From Candidatus Woesebacteria bacterium (GTDB lineage Bacteria > Patescibacteriota > Microgenomatia > UBA8517): DNA of 14,521 nt. Under the pieces are notes generated by a model. That model ran no database searches and was not told where the DNA came from. It worked only from the letters and a program-made list of their open reading frames with translations. Shown here piece by piece: positions 1-10,575 of the stretch. The DNA lies in NCBI GenBank assembly GCA_027327685.1, contig DAHVYL010000003.1, forward strand, positions 1-14,521. Direction: 5' to 3'. How positions within the stretch are numbered: the stretch's first letter is position 1; every line of letters starts with the position of its first letter. Position numbers and translations under genes: made by a program.

Positions 1-329
1 CGGCTGAGGCATTTAAAAATAAATTTGGAACGAAAGGCTATCTTTCTTCAAAATTGGCATTGAAAAATGGGGTCATTACCGGTAGAGTCGAGCTTTCACT
101 GAGTGGAGGCAAAGGAATCGTCGCGGATTTGATTTCCGGCTACGGTAAGGATGATTCGTTTGCAGTTGGGGACTCGGAAAACGACGCTGACATGCTTGAT
201 AAAGTCCAATCCCCGTTTGTCATGGAACCGAACGAGAAATTGAAGACGATTGCGGCAGAAAAAGGCTGGCAAATAGTGAATAGAGATTCAATAGCTGATA
301 TAATTATGTCTCAATGCCTGAGAAGATAA
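1..329 (+). CDS. HAD-IB family phosphatase (SerB-like), 3' part only
   Basis: The reading frame is open from the left edge (first full codon at 3), so the N-terminal part with the nucleophile DxD motif lies outside the window. What remains is the C-terminal third of a HAD-superfamily subfamily IB hydrolase. It has a short beta segment (NGVITGRV), the conserved lysine region GGKG, and the motif IV block GDSENDADML, whose acidic residues hold the catalytic Mg2+. It ends with the usual late segment EKGWQIV. Such enzymes cleave phosphate from small phospho-compounds (phosphoserine, acyl or lipid phosphates); the substrate cannot be read from this part. The stop overlaps the uppS start by 16 bp, so the two genes are probably translationally coupled. 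A role in polyprenyl phosphate metabolism is possible from that context only. Confidence 0.85.
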   Translation, partial: AEAFKNKFGTKGYLSSKLALKNGVITGRVELSLSGGKGIVADLISGYGKDDSFAVGDSENDADMLDKVQSPFVMEPNEKLKTIAAEKGWQIVNRDSIADIIMSQCLRR

Positions 330-1588
330 CATTCCCCAAAGGAACGATAGTTCCTAACCATATAGCCATAATTCTTGATGGAAATCGTCGTTGGGCTCGT
401 GCCCGCGGTCTTCCCACACTTGCCGGTCACAAAGCCGGTTTTGAAGCCGGAATGAAGGTTGCCCGTGCGTCCAGAGAATGGGGAGTACATACATTTACTG
501 TTTGGGGGTTTTCTACCGAAAATTGGGATAGATCACCGGATGAAATTTCATATCTTTTTAAACTGTTTAAGAAGATGGTTGGTGTGGTTGAAAAAGAGGC
601 GATGGAGGACGATATCCGTTTTATTCATTTGGGCCGTGAGGACAGATTGCCTTCCGAACTTGTCGCCTATATCAAAAAAGTTGAGGAAAAAACCAAGAAT
701 AACAAGAGCCACGTTTTCAATGTAGCTTTGGATTATGGTGGACATGATGAGATCTTGCGCGCTGTCAGGAAAATTGTGGACGATCAGGTTCCTTCAAAGA
801 AAATCGACGAGGAGCTTTTTACGTCATATCTTGATACGAAAGACCAACCTTATCCTTTTGTTGATTTGTTTTTGAGAACTTCGGGGGAACAAAGAACTTC
901 CGGTTTTTTACCCTGGCAATTAAATTATGCGGAATATTATTGGGAGCTATCCAATCTTCCCGACATGACTCCCGGAAAACTTGCCGATGTTATTCTTGAC
1001 TATTCCCGCCGCAGAAGAAGATTTGGAGGCAATGACACTGTTGAACATCTTAAATTCGACCCCAAAATTACTGCCAAACTTGAACTTTCCTGGTGGAGAC
1101 TTTCAAATATTCCGGAGGGTATGAGGCTAAGGGACTATGCAATGATGCACCTTAAGGAGAAATACGGTCTTTCAAAGGATCTAGCCAAGGAAGCGGTCAA
1201 GTTTTTTATCGAAGCAATTGCCGAGGAAAAGGACGAAAAATGGGACAAGGCCAAGGACAAAATGAAGAAATTTTATGAAGTCATCAAAGATGAAATCAAA
1301 CTTGCGTTTGAACCTAAAATTGTCGCTTCCATGGAGGTTGATTTTAATAGAAAAATGCTCAAGAAAGACAGTATAGCTTCGGCTTCCGATGCCGAAGACA
1401 TTGCCTGTAAACATCTGGCCGAGGTCTATCGAATTTCACTTCTTCAGGCTGCCAAAGCGGCTCATTTAAGGGTCTTGGCCGGCGTTGAAAAGAATCTGGC
1501 TCTTTCCGGACTGGGGGAGGAGCACTGGCTAAAGGCAGAGGATTATCTTCAAAAGTATTACAGTGCCTTAAAAGAGCGTGTGGCCTAG
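314..1588 (+). CDS. uppS: Undecaprenyl diphosphate synthase with duplicated C-terminal extension
   Basis: A cis-prenyltransferase that condenses isopentenyl diphosphate onto farnesyl diphosphate to make the C55 lipid carrier for cell-wall synthesis, acting at the inner face of the membrane. Residues about 14-243 are the complete enzyme: HIAIILDGNRRWA with the catalytic Asp22, His39 in AGHK, FSTENW (66-71), and the diphosphate-binding RTSGEQRTSGFLPWQ block (188-202), ending in RRRRRFGG (232-239). The protein has 424 residues, against about 230-260 in ordinary UppS. The extra 180 residues form two similar alpha-rich units (about 245-329 and 329-424), described as a separate repeat. The ATG at 314 overlaps the upstream phosphatase gene by 16 bp, and this start leaves just enough residues before the HIAII strand. 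The enzyme assignment is secure; the role of the extension is unknown. Confidence 0.95.
   Translation: MPEKITFPKGTIVPNHIAIILDGNRRWARARGLPTLAGHKAGFEAGMKVARASREWGVHTFTVWGFSTENWDRSPDEISYLFKLFKKMVGVVEKEAMEDDIRFIHLGREDRLPSELVAYIKKVEEKTKNNKSHVFNVALDYGGHDEILRAVRKIVDDQVPSKKIDEELFTSYLDTKDQPYPFVDLFLRTSGEQRTSGFLPWQLNYAEYYWELSNLPDMTPGKLADVILDYSRRRRRFGGNDTVEHLKFDPKITAKLELSWWRLSNIPEGMRLRDYAMMHLKEKYGLSKDLAKEAVKFFIEAIAEEKDEKWDKAKDKMKKFYEVIKDEIKLAFEPKIVASMEVDFNRKMLKKDSIASASDAEDIACKHLAEVYRISLLQAAKAAHLRVLAGVEKNLALSGLGEEHWLKAEDYLQKYYSALKERVA
1046..1585 (+). repeat. Tandem duplication in the UppS C-terminal extension
   Basis: Two divergent copies of an approximately 85-95 residue unit lie end to end. Copy 1 (residues about 245-329) starts KFDPKITAKLELSWWR and copy 2 (about 329-424) starts AFEPKIVASMEVDFNR. 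Further matches are HLKEKYGLS with HLAEVYRIS, and KWDKAKDKMKKFYEVIKDEI with HWLKAEDYLQKYYSALKERV. Copy 2 has insertions of about 4 and 5 residues. Both look helical and charged. The similarity is at protein level; the DNA has diverged, so the duplication is old. No known domain is recognised. Confidence 0.75.
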
Positions 1589-1593
1589 GTGTT

Positions 1594-2334
1594 CTATGGC
1601 GTGGGGGTAGGACTTGCAGTCGGAGTCGGACTTGGAGCAGCCGAACTGACATAATCTGCACCCAAAATGATCAAAAGACCGGTGTTCGGATCGCTTGGCT
1701 TTACCTCTCCTTCGGGCAAACTGCCGAGCTCGCCTTCTATCAAATCTGCTATTTGTTGGGCCAGTTCCGTATTTTGACCGGTAAGGTCAATCACTATGCT
1801 TTTTTGATAATCGGATCTTTTTGCATTGGCTTTGGAAACGACAGTGATACTACTAATAGAATCTGCGATATCTACCGCAAACCTAGTAGTCAGGCCGGAG
1901 GTTTTTGTGCCGTTATAGACTGCCGCTTTGACCGTAGCTGGTTGTTCCAGGTTGACTGAGGATACATTAACAATTTTATTGGTTCCGGGTCTATACAAAA
2001 TTGCCTTATCAGCCTTAGTATAGACAATAACTTTATCTCCATTCTCCGCCTGGGCAAAAAATGGCTGACTTTTCAGTTGGCCGGCATCAAGAACTGTGGC
2101 TACACTTGGTTCTTCATCGGTCGGAAGAATCATGAATTCGGCAAGTTTTTTCAGAATTTCTTTGGTTTCCGCTTGCTGAACCGCTGTGGGATCTTTTAAT
2201 AGAGCCTGCGACTTTTTGTTCTGGATATAGAAGTAATATGTACCGCCGATTCCTGCCAAAATGAGAATGACGGCAACTATCGGGGCAATGATTTTTAATC
2301 CGAATTTAGATGTTTTTTTATCCTCCTCTTCCAT
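1594..2334 (-). CDS. Membrane-anchored LytR_C-domain surface protein
   Basis: The protein begins with a short acidic and lysine-rich cytoplasmic tail, then one membrane segment (about residues 12-37 from ATG 2334, rich in Ile/Ala/Gly). An external linker region of about 95 residues follows, then a LytR_C-type domain (about 133-228). This domain is recognised by VKAAVYNGTKTSGL, the SDYQ segment and the final LLIILGADYV strand. It ends with an alternating Pro/Thr/Ser tail (PSPTPTASPTPTP). There is no LCP phosphotransferase domain, so it does not itself attach polymers to peptidoglycan; a wall- or polymer-binding role is inferred. I chose ATG 2334 over the in-frame TTG at 2349 because a TATAAT box sits at 2355-2360 on this strand, which would place transcription start at about the TTG. 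It lies downstream of and co-directional with the fibre gene, and converges with uppS with only 5 bp between stops. Confidence 0.8.
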   Translation of the reverse strand: MEEEDKKTSKFGLKIIAPIVAVILILAGIGGTYYFYIQNKKSQALLKDPTAVQQAETKEILKKLAEFMILPTDEEPSVATVLDAGQLKSQPFFAQAENGDKVIVYTKADKAILYRPGTNKIVNVSSVNLEQPATVKAAVYNGTKTSGLTTRFAVDIADSISSITVVSKANAKRSDYQKSIVIDLTGQNTELAQQIADLIEGELGSLPEGEVKPSDPNTGLLIILGADYVSSAAPSPTPTASPTPTP

Positions 2335-2354
2335 TCCGAAGTTATGCAAGCATT

Positions 2355-2360
2355 ATTATA
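2355..2360 (-). promoter_or_regulatory. Candidate -10 box for the LytR_C gene
   Basis: A perfect TATAAT on the minus strand, 21-26 bp before ATG 2334. No good -35 hexamer is found at 16-18 bp. It implies a leader of about 13 nt and favours ATG 2334 as the start. The gene may also be reached by readthrough from the fibre gene, which ends only 30 bp upstream with no visible terminator. Confidence 0.45.
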
Positions 2361-2389
2361 CAAACACTCTTAATTAGCAAATATCAGTT

Positions 2390-5300
2390 TCAGAAGGGCA
2401 TTGGTGTTGCCGAGGAAGATGCACTCGGGGTAGCTCCCGGACTTGCCTCAGGCGTTGGAGTTGCCGATATTCCGGCAACATCGGCGGCAGGCTGGGCGGT
2501 GGGTGTGGGCGAGGGGAGTGAGTCTACAATTTGTTTGACCTGGTCTTTATTCAGACAGATTTCATCGCTTTCGGCGCCGACACAAAGTTTTTCCTGGTGG
2601 GATTCTTTTGTGGTTATTTTATTTGCTAGGTTGGAGAAAGATACCTCGATGGCGGCAATTCGGCCGGTAAGGCTCTCAATTAAATCGTAAATATCAGAAA
2701 GAAGGGTATTTTTAACCTCCGAGAACTTTCTATACATTCCGTGAACTGCTCCATCCTCCATTCCGCTTTCCACATACGGAATCAGGAAATCTCCGACTGC
2801 AAGACCGTCGGTTTCCCCGGTAGGAATCTGGAAACCGCCTGTAAACGCAATATATTTCCAAATCCCTCCGCTTCTGATATATAGTCTGTTGTCTGTGGAA
2901 TCAACCGCCATGAGACCGTCAAGTGCGGTTTCTGTGAAGTCTGTGTCGGAAATTACTCCGGCTTTGACAAATGTTGAAAGACCTGCAGTTGAACGAATGA
3001 TTCCGGCAACATCCAGTTTATATGAGGGGGAGCTGCTGATACCGACTTTTCCTTGGAGGATGGTTTTGGTAATACTGGTATTTCCCAAAGTAACCGAGTT
3101 TGATCCGTTACCGATAGCGGATGCGCCGATAACTATCTCATTGGTACCACCATCGGCCGAAGCTCTGACGCTATAACCAAGATATAAAGAATTATTGGAA
3201 GTGGCGTTACCGGTTGATCCGTCAGCAATATAACGGCCAGCGAAGTAACCCAAAGAGGTATTTTGATAACCTGTTGTATTTAAGCGAAGCGCCTCGTAAC
3301 CACTTGCAGTGTTATAACTGCCTGTTGTATTTGAGTAAAGTGCCTGAAACCCATCGGCAGTATTATTGCTGCCTGTTGTATTTGAGTAAAGTGTTCCAAA
3401 TCCACTTGCAGTGTTATAATTGCCTGTTGTATTTGAGCGAAGCGCACTATACCCATTTGCAGTGTTGGCGCTGCCCGTATTTGAATAAAGTGCATCTCTC
3501 CCGTTTGCAGTGTTATAACTGCCTGTTGTATTTGAATAAAGCGCTTGATACCCATTGGCGACGTTATAATTGCCTGTTGTATTTGAGCGAAGCGCCTCGT
3601 ACCCACTTGCAGTGTTATAAATGCCACTTGTATTAGAATAAAGCGCCAGACCTCCGGTGGCAACATTTTGGTAACCTGTTGTGTTTAGGCGGAGTGCACT
3701 CCATCCAACTGCAGTATTACTGTAGCCTTCATTATTGGAGTAGAGAGACATGCTTCCATTTGCTGTGTTGTAATAGCCTGTGGTGTTATTGCGGAGGGAA
3801 CTATATCCGTTTGCGGTATTAAAATAGCCTGTGGTGTTTGAGTTAAGGGTAAACTCTCCAATGCCAGTGTTATAACCAGAAAAGACACTATTGTCTGCCG
3901 TACTTCCCATTGTGAAGTTCCCTGCATTTTTACCTACAAAGGTGTTGTACCCGTCAGTTGTGACTGTTCCATTATTGCCATAGTTGAAGTTATGGATGAA
4001 GGGGACAGTACCTTTATATATGATTCCGTTTTGATTGGCAAAGGTGGTATCGTCTATTTGTATATCACCTTGAGAAACAGTCAGTTTCTGGGCGGGGTAG
4101 CTTGTTCCGATTCCCAAACTCCCCGCAAAATAGGCACTGCCGGTTGCGGTTACATAGGCAACATTTGTGGAATTGTGTCCGTAGATAGATAGCGGAAAGT
4201 CGGAGGCCGGAGCTGAAGTAACCCCATTATACCCCAGCGTCAGATCTCCTTCCACATCAATTAAAGCTCTTTCATATCCGGCCAGAGCAAATGCCAGAAG
4301 TTGTCCGTTTGCCGCGCTTGTTGTGGGATTGATAAGTACCGATGTTTGGGTGATGGTGGAATCGGTTGGGGCATATGAGAAGGTTGTTTGTCCCGAAAAG
4401 CTCTGGGAGGAATTGCTGTTTATGTTTGCTACCCAAAGATTGTTGAATCGGTAGGTAGTTGAACCCAGGTCGCTTCCCAGATCTGTATTGGGGATTATGG
4501 ATTTCCCGTTAGTTACTGTTGCGTTTCCGAAAGTAAGTCCGTCGACTACCACGGAGTCGGTTACGGTTGTTAGCCCTACCACGGTTCCTGTTCTGGTCCA
4601 TCCTGATTGGCTATAGTCGGGAGCGGTTGATGAAAATGTCAGTTTTTTATTTGCTGTATCCATGCTTATGCTTGTGCCGCTGCTTCCTGCAAACTCCAGA
4701 GTATCGGAGTTGCCTCCGGCACTGAAACTGCTGCTGCCCAGTTTTATTGTTTTGAAGATGTTTTGAGAAGAACCCAGACTGCTATTTGTAATAGTAGTTC
4801 CTTTTATAGAGATCCCGTCGCCTGCGGTTAATGTTATATCTCCCACGCTTCCCTGAAGGCTGTAAACAACATTCGGTGCGGTAATATCTTTTTTGAATTC
4901 GACCGTTTCGCTAAAAACAGACGGCAAGTTCACATTAAAGGTATAGTTGGAAAGTTCGGATGAGGTAGATGTGGCGGCAAGAACCGCCGGTTGATTTTTG
5001 ACGGTCAATAGTCGGTTGTCATTGGTAGTTGGCTTGGTGTTGATGGCCATTGCCAGGATTTTTGATGCTTCCTTCGCCATTCCCTGCGAGAGTTGTCCTT
5101 TAAAACCGGATACGGTAGCTAGCATTCCAAAGCCGAACGCGGAAAAGAGAGTAGACCAGACAAAAACAAAAGTGATGTTGGATATCAAATGTTTTATGCC
5201 GGGAAATCCCGAAACTTCAATTCTGGATTCGGAGATCGGATCCACCTGGTCGTCAATAATGGGCGGTTGATAGTTGAATTGACGGAGTTGCCCATACGTA

Positions 5301-5425
5301 TAAAAACGCTGGCCTCCGAAAGACCTTTCCGGAACGAGTTTACCGCTTTTTGACCATCTTCTGAGTGTTTTAGTGGATACTCCGAGGATCTCAGCAGCCT
5401 CCGAAATACGCAAGTGTTTGGGCAT
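2390..5425 (-). CDS. MerR-like HTH / transmembrane / tail-fibre-like repeat surface protein
   Basis: A 1011-residue chimera. Residues 4-55 form a MerR/excisionase-type winged helix: RISEAAEILGVSTKTLRRW followed by SGKLVPERSFGGQRFYTYGQL. Residues about 80-108 form one membrane segment. Residues about 160-500 are Ser/Thr/Asn/Gly-rich beta sequence, with fibre-type motifs such as LGSDLGSTTYRFNNLWV and GSLGIGTSYPAQKLTV. Residues about 529-731 hold twelve 17-residue repeats of the form SNTTGxYNTAxGYxALx. After them come TNEIVIGASAIGNGSNSVTLG and KVGISSSPSYKLDVAG, which are hallmarks of phage-tail-fibre/trimeric adhesin ectodomains. A short possible coiled coil (about 905-940) and a Pro/Thr/Ser tail (970-1011) end it. 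The usual C-terminal S74 endosialidase-type chaperone is not seen. Topology (inferred): HTH in the cytoplasm, fibre outside. ATG 5425 lacks a Shine-Dalgarno but is the only start that keeps the HTH. Adhesion or host contact is likely; whether the HTH binds DNA is untested. Confidence 0.85.
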   Translation of the reverse strand: MPKHLRISEAAEILGVSTKTLRRWSKSGKLVPERSFGGQRFYTYGQLRQFNYQPPIIDDQVDPISESRIEVSGFPGIKHLISNITFVFVWSTLFSAFGFGMLATVSGFKGQLSQGMAKEASKILAMAINTKPTTNDNRLLTVKNQPAVLAATSTSSELSNYTFNVNLPSVFSETVEFKKDITAPNVVYSLQGSVGDITLTAGDGISIKGTTITNSSLGSSQNIFKTIKLGSSSFSAGGNSDTLEFAGSSGTSISMDTANKKLTFSSTAPDYSQSGWTRTGTVVGLTTVTDSVVVDGLTFGNATVTNGKSIIPNTDLGSDLGSTTYRFNNLWVANINSNSSQSFSGQTTFSYAPTDSTITQTSVLINPTTSAANGQLLAFALAGYERALIDVEGDLTLGYNGVTSAPASDFPLSIYGHNSTNVAYVTATGSAYFAGSLGIGTSYPAQKLTVSQGDIQIDDTTFANQNGIIYKGTVPFIHNFNYGNNGTVTTDGYNTFVGKNAGNFTMGSTADNSVFSGYNTGIGEFTLNSNTTGYFNTANGYSSLRNNTTGYYNTANGSMSLYSNNEGYSNTAVGWSALRLNTTGYQNVATGGLALYSNTSGIYNTASGYEALRSNTTGNYNVANGYQALYSNTTGSYNTANGRDALYSNTGSANTANGYSALRSNTTGNYNTASGFGTLYSNTTGSNNTADGFQALYSNTTGSYNTASGYEALRLNTTGYQNTSLGYFAGRYIADGSTGNATSNNSLYLGYSVRASADGGTNEIVIGASAIGNGSNSVTLGNTSITKTILQGKVGISSSPSYKLDVAGIIRSTAGLSTFVKAGVISDTDFTETALDGLMAVDSTDNRLYIRSGGIWKYIAFTGGFQIPTGETDGLAVGDFLIPYVESGMEDGAVHGMYRKFSEVKNTLLSDIYDLIESLTGRIAAIEVSFSNLANKITTKESHQEKLCVGAESDEICLNKDQVKQIVDSLPSPTPTAQPAADVAGISATPTPEASPGATPSASSSATPMPF
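3233..3841 (-). repeat. Twelve tandem 51-bp coding repeats (17 residues each) in the fibre
   Basis: The units follow SNTTG-x-YNTA-x-GY-x-AL-(Y/R). Eleven are 17 residues and one (SNTGSANTANGYSALR) is 16, so the frame is kept. Neighbouring units vary at fixed positions, and some near-identical copies recur (SNTTGSYNTASGYEALR and similar). The pattern suits a beta-helix or beta-roll stalk with an Asn/Gly turn in every unit, as in tail fibres and trimeric adhesins. The regular spacing also keeps other frames open here, which produces spurious open frames on both strands. Confidence 0.9.
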
Positions 5426-5456
5426 GATTTGGGATTTAATTATTAATTTTTAAAAG

Positions 5457-5488
5457 TTGGACAACAAACCAAACGACTTGTCCAAGTC
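5457..5488. repeat. Overlapping palindromes, possible operator or leader hairpin of the fibre gene
   Basis: TTGGACAA (5457-5464) and TTGTCCAA (5478-5485) are perfect 8-bp arms around a 13-bp loop. The second arm is also part of GACTTG-TC-CAAGTC (5475-5488), a 6-bp palindrome. The two structures are mutually exclusive if formed as RNA. They lie 32-63 bp before the fibre gene's ATG, so they could be a repressor site or a switchable leader structure. No binding protein is known. Confidence 0.5.
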
Positions 5489-5518
5489 TTGACATCAATT
5501 TAATCTCTTTTTGTATAG

Positions 5519-5579
5519 GGTTGTCAAGGGTGTCACGATCATTTTGGTCAACTTTTGGGTTAAAAATTCCTTGACAACC
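5519..5579. repeat. 11-bp perfect inverted repeat holding back-to-back -35 hexamers
   Basis: GGTTGTCAAGG at 5519-5529 and its exact reverse complement CCTTGACAACC at 5569-5579, with 39 bp between. Each arm contains an outward-facing TTGACA, so the arrangement would make the two divergent promoters mirror images. The identity extends 5 bp beyond the hexamers. The centre also holds TTGGTCAA (5544-5551), a near match to the arm core. Confidence 0.75.
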
Positions 5580-5621
5580 ATTTTTAAATGATAGAAAGTT
5601 AATATATCTAGGATATTTTAA

Positions 5622-7699
<2,078 letters not shown>

Positions 7700-7714
7700 T
7701 TTGAAATTAATGCA

Positions 7715-9927
<2,213 letters not shown>

Positions 9928-9938
9928 TCAGGACTATC

Positions 9939-10184
9939 ATGGATACAATCTCGGCAATAGTTAGGAATAGGCAGGGAGTAGTTTTTGAAGGTTCGGTATT
10001 TGCAGTTTCTTCGATTAACGAAATCGGTCCGTTTGACATACTTTTTAATCATGCTAATTTCGTATGTACGATCAAGGGTAACCTGATAATCCATCAAACA
10101 AAGGATAAGAAGCAGGAAATTAAAATAGATACAGGAATCTTAAGCGCAAAAGCAAATAAAATCGAAGTTTATTTGGGAGTATAG
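9939..10184 (+). CDS. atpC: F1-like ATPase subunit epsilon, beta-sandwich domain only
   Basis: An 81-residue protein matching the N-terminal beta sandwich of subunit epsilon: an opening strand pair (ISAIVRNRQGVVFEGSVFAV), then GPFDILFNHANFVCTIKGN (canonical form G.LGI.PGHAPL...I..G) and IDTGILSAKANKIEVYL near the end. Standard bacterial epsilon has about 130-140 residues because of a C-terminal two-helix hairpin that inhibits hydrolysis; here the protein stops right after the sandwich. It begins 11 bp after the beta stop, with AGGA 6 bp before ATG, and closes the operon. It converges with the small regulator gene at 10197 with only 12 bp between the stops and no visible terminator hairpin. 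Confidence 0.85.
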   Translation: MDTISAIVRNRQGVVFEGSVFAVSSINEIGPFDILFNHANFVCTIKGNLIIHQTKDKKQEIKIDTGILSAKANKIEVYLGV

Positions 10185-10196
10185 TTTACGTTTTTT

Positions 10197-10478
10197 TCAT
10201 TCAAAACCGATTATCAGTTTTTTATTCAGTGCCCTGGCGGTTTTTTGGAGGAATTCCAGAGTGGGATTGCCGCGCCCCGATTCAAGTCTGGCAATTGCGG
10301 ATTGCTTTGTGCCTAATTTGTCGGCCAGCTCTTTTTGGGTAAGTTTTCTTTTGGTCCTCAACTCAATCAGTTGGGAAATGACGGTAAATTCCGGCCCGAG
10401 CCTGTCATATTCTTTTTTGACTTTGGGATCACTAAGCAATTCTTTTTTAACATCTTCCCACTTTCTCCAGTTTTTCAT
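10197..10478 (-). CDS. XRE-family helix-turn-helix regulator (HigA-like)
   Basis: A 93-residue protein with a charged N-terminal helix (residues about 8-27, DVKKELLSDPKVKKEYDRL) and an XRE/Cro HTH at about 34-88: LTQKELADKLGTKQSAIARL followed by ESGRGNPTLEFLQKTARAL. This layout is that of antitoxins of the HigA type and their stand-alone relatives. In toxin-antitoxin operons the toxin gene lies next to it on the same strand, but upstream (10479 onward) is a short promoter region and then a gene on the other strand, and downstream is the F1 operon's 3' end. It therefore looks like an orphan regulator. A TATACT box (10485-10490, minus strand) just before ATG 10478 and a palindrome at 10487-10504 suggest a near-leaderless, self-regulated transcript. 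Confidence 0.85.
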   Translation of the reverse strand: MKNWRKWEDVKKELLSDPKVKKEYDRLGPEFTVISQLIELRTKRKLTQKELADKLGTKQSAIARLESGRGNPTLEFLQKTARALNKKLIIGFE

Positions 10479-10486
10479 AACATCAG

Positions 10487-10504
10487 TATAACATATACGT
10501 TATA
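10487..10504. promoter_or_regulatory. 6-6-6 palindrome in the XRE regulator promoter
   Basis: TATAAC (10487-10492), a 6-bp spacer, and GTTATA (10499-10504) form a perfect inverted repeat. It overlaps the likely -10 box TATACT (10485-10490, minus strand) of the XRE gene that starts at 10478. The position is that expected for an autorepressor operator. Being AT-rich, the palindrome could also be chance. Confidence 0.4.
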
Positions 10505-10546
10505 TTTATATTATTTGAACCTGGATCCAATTTGGCTAATTGACTA

Positions 10547-10575
10547 TTGACACCACTGAACTACTTTGTTATCTT
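10547..10575 (+). promoter_or_regulatory. Sigma70-type promoter for the small HTH gene
   Basis: TTGACA (10547-10552), a 17-bp spacer and TATCTT (10570-10575). A purine-rich stretch (AGGGG, 10603-10607 region) lies about 11 bp before the ATG at 10618. The -10 box is one arm of the palindrome TATCTT-CTGACT-AAGATA (10570-10587), again with a 6-6-6 layout, which could allow repression. Confidence 0.6.

Noticed and set aside
3233..3841. Regular repeats that could be taken for a CRISPR array.
   Set aside because: The 51-bp units are contiguous, with no unique spacers, and keep one reading frame with variation mostly at defined codon positions. There are no cas genes nearby.
3214..3927. Long open frames on the plus strand (3214-3636) and in another minus frame (3280-3666, 3685-3927) across the repeat region.
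   Set aside because: They are open only because the 51-bp repeat is a multiple of three and has no stop in those frames. Their products are repetitive, Cys/Tyr/Leu or Ile/Gln-rich, and match no protein type; the fibre frame is clearly the coding one.
10185..10196. A terminator at the end of the F1-like operon (T-rich stretch at 10191-10197).
   Set aside because: There is no stem of useful length before the T run, and the run partly overlaps the stop of the convergent XRE gene.
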